DNA of 5,603 nucleotides from an uncultured Hymenobacter sp. (GTDB lineage: Bacteria; Bacteroidota; Bacteroidia; Cytophagales; Hymenobacteraceae). The DNA lies in contig CALMOO010000705.1 in assembly GCA_937871705.1 (NCBI GenBank), positions 1 through 5,603 on the forward strand, written 5' to 3'. The notes under the pieces were generated by a model. It saw only the letters and a list, made by a program, of their open reading frames with translations, ran no database searches and had not been told where the DNA came from. The translations under genes were made by a program, and so were the position numbers. Every line of letters begins with the position of its first letter. Positions within the stretch are counted from its first letter, which is position 1. Below are positions 4,721-5,603 of this stretch, in pieces.

Positions 4721-5603
4721 CTACTTTGGCCGGCTCTTTTCCCGGACTGCCCGAAATTCGGAGTCCGATTTCCAATTCGGAAAAGTCGTTTCACTAGCCA
4801 ATCGCTGGCCGATGCGAAATAGCACGCGCGCATCTTGCGCGGCACCGCGCAGGTCCCATTTGGGGTCGTACTGGTCGGAAGGCTGGTGGTAGTTTTTGGC
4901 CTCAAAGTCTTCGCGCTGCTTTTCGGCGAAGGCTTTGCCATGCAGGCGGCTATCGAACGAGCCGCTGGCGTAGAGCGCCGGGATGCCCACCTTGGCGAAG
5001 CTAAAGTGGTCGGAGCGGTAGAAACTGCCGGTTTCGGGGTGCTGGTAGGGAATGACGTAGCGGTTTTGCTCCTTGGCGGAGGCGCGGGCGTAGTCGTCGA
5101 GGTCCGACTGCCCGTAGCCCGTGATGGTGAGGTCGCGCATGGGCCCGAAGGCCAGCAGCTCGTCCATGTTAATATCGGCCACGGTGCTAGCCACCGGAAA
5201 GAGCGGGTGCTGGGCGTAGTAATCCGAGCCCAGCAGGCCCTGCTCTTCGCCCGTCACGGCCAGAAATACAATGCTGCGGGCGGGTTTCTCCTTTGCCTGC
5301 ACAAAGCCGTTGGCGATGGCCAGTAGGCCGGCGCAGCCGCTGGCGTTGTCGAGGGCGCCGTTATAAATCGAGTCGCCGGCAATGGCCGGGCCAATGCCCA
5401 AGTGGTCCCAATGCGCCGAGTAGATAATATACTCCTTGGGGCGGGTAGTGCCGGGCAGCACGGCCACCACGTTTTTGGACGTCTTGAGCGTGATTTTATT
5501 GTGCAGCGTGGTCGTCAGGTTCAAGCCCAGCGCTTGGCCCCGGAAGCCTGGTTTGTTAGCCGCCGCGTAGAGCGCGTCGTAGTTCTGGCCAGCGGCCGTG
5601 AAG
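4721..5603 (-). CDS. M28-family zinc metallopeptidase, C-terminal part (5' end outside window)
   Basis: The frame is open from the right edge to a TAG at 4721-4723, giving 293 complete codons. No start is needed inside: residues upstream of the first in-window TTG (5522-5524) read on as coding sequence (NYDALYAAANKPGFRG). The M28 co-catalytic two-zinc site is complete. Counting the Leu codon at 5522-5524 as 1, it has SAHWDH (H38, D40), LDNASG (bridging D59), TGEEQG (catalytic E93 and E94), INMDE (D121) and SDHFSF (H173). By family it is an aminopeptidase or a related exopeptidase, usually exported and often with a PA domain inserted before the HxD motif. The stretch before SKNVVAVLPG looks like the end of such an insertion. 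The C-terminus, ending FPNWKSDSEFRAVREKSRPK, is normal for the family. The signal peptide cannot be seen because the N-terminus is missing. Confidence 0.92.
   Translation of the reverse strand, partial: FTAAGQNYDALYAAANKPGFRGQALGLNLTTTLHNKITLKTSKNVVAVLPGTTRPKEYIIYSAHWDHLGIGPAIAGDSIYNGALDNASGCAGLLAIANGFVQAKEKPARSIVFLAVTGEEQGLLGSDYYAQHPLFPVASTVADINMDELLAFGPMRDLTITGYGQSDLDDYARASAKEQNRYVIPYQHPETGSFYRSDHFSFAKVGIPALYASGSFDSRLHGKAFAEKQREDFEAKNYHQPSDQYDPKWDLRGAAQDARVLFRIGQRLASETTFPNWKSDSEFRAVREKSRPK

Noticed and set aside
4678..4941. 87-residue frame on the - strand inside the M28 peptidase gene
   Set aside because: It is a shifted frame of the peptidase. The peptidase frame keeps family-like sequence up to its own TAG at 4721-4723, so there is no sign of a frameshift.
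5522..5524. TTG at 5522-5524 as the start of the M28 peptidase
   Set aside because: The same frame continues upstream to the window edge with family-like sequence and no stop, so the true start lies outside the window.

Overview
The window looks like ordinary chromosome from a member of the Bacteroidota, most likely a Hymenobacter-like member of the Cytophagales. This is inferred from three things: no gene has a clear Shine-Dalgarno sequence, candidate promoters carry the Bacteroidota TAnnTTTG -7 box instead of a classical -10, and TyrRS, HolA and the Hc1-type histone-like protein all read like Bacteroidota family members. No phage, plasmid, CRISPR, transposase, rRNA or tRNA gene is visible.

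Layout, left to right. (1) Bases 1-84 are the last 27 codons of an unidentified + strand gene, followed by a very strong hairpin terminator. (2) A promoter near 265-294 drives a small histone H1-like (Hc1) DNA-binding protein with a Lys/Ala/Pro repeat tail (344-631). An imperfect nested hairpin and a bidirectional terminator (716-743) follow. (3) tyrS (tyrosyl-tRNA synthetase) lies on the - strand (810-2117). (4) The 242-base divergent spacer between tyrS and holA is the most structured non-coding DNA here: a 93-bp REP-like inverted repeat and a perfect 10-bp dyad made of two back-to-back TACCTTTG boxes. (5) holA (DNA polymerase III delta subunit) runs from 2360 to 3418, with a terminator that includes its own stop codon. 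(6) A secreted, probably beta-propeller protein of unknown function (3514-4530) follows. (7) A bidirectional terminator separates it from the 3' part of a - strand M28-family zinc peptidase gene that runs off the right edge.

The genes do not form an obvious pathway. They are housekeeping functions (chromatin-like DNA binding, translation, replication) next to two probable exported proteins, each apparently its own transcription unit. I found no convincing new multi-gene system. What deserves a second look is the non-coding structure: the REP-like element, the promoter-like dyad, and an 8-mer GGGGTAGG/CCTACCCC that occurs five times, always at a gene edge. The five-fold internal motif in the secreted propeller-like protein is also of interest.
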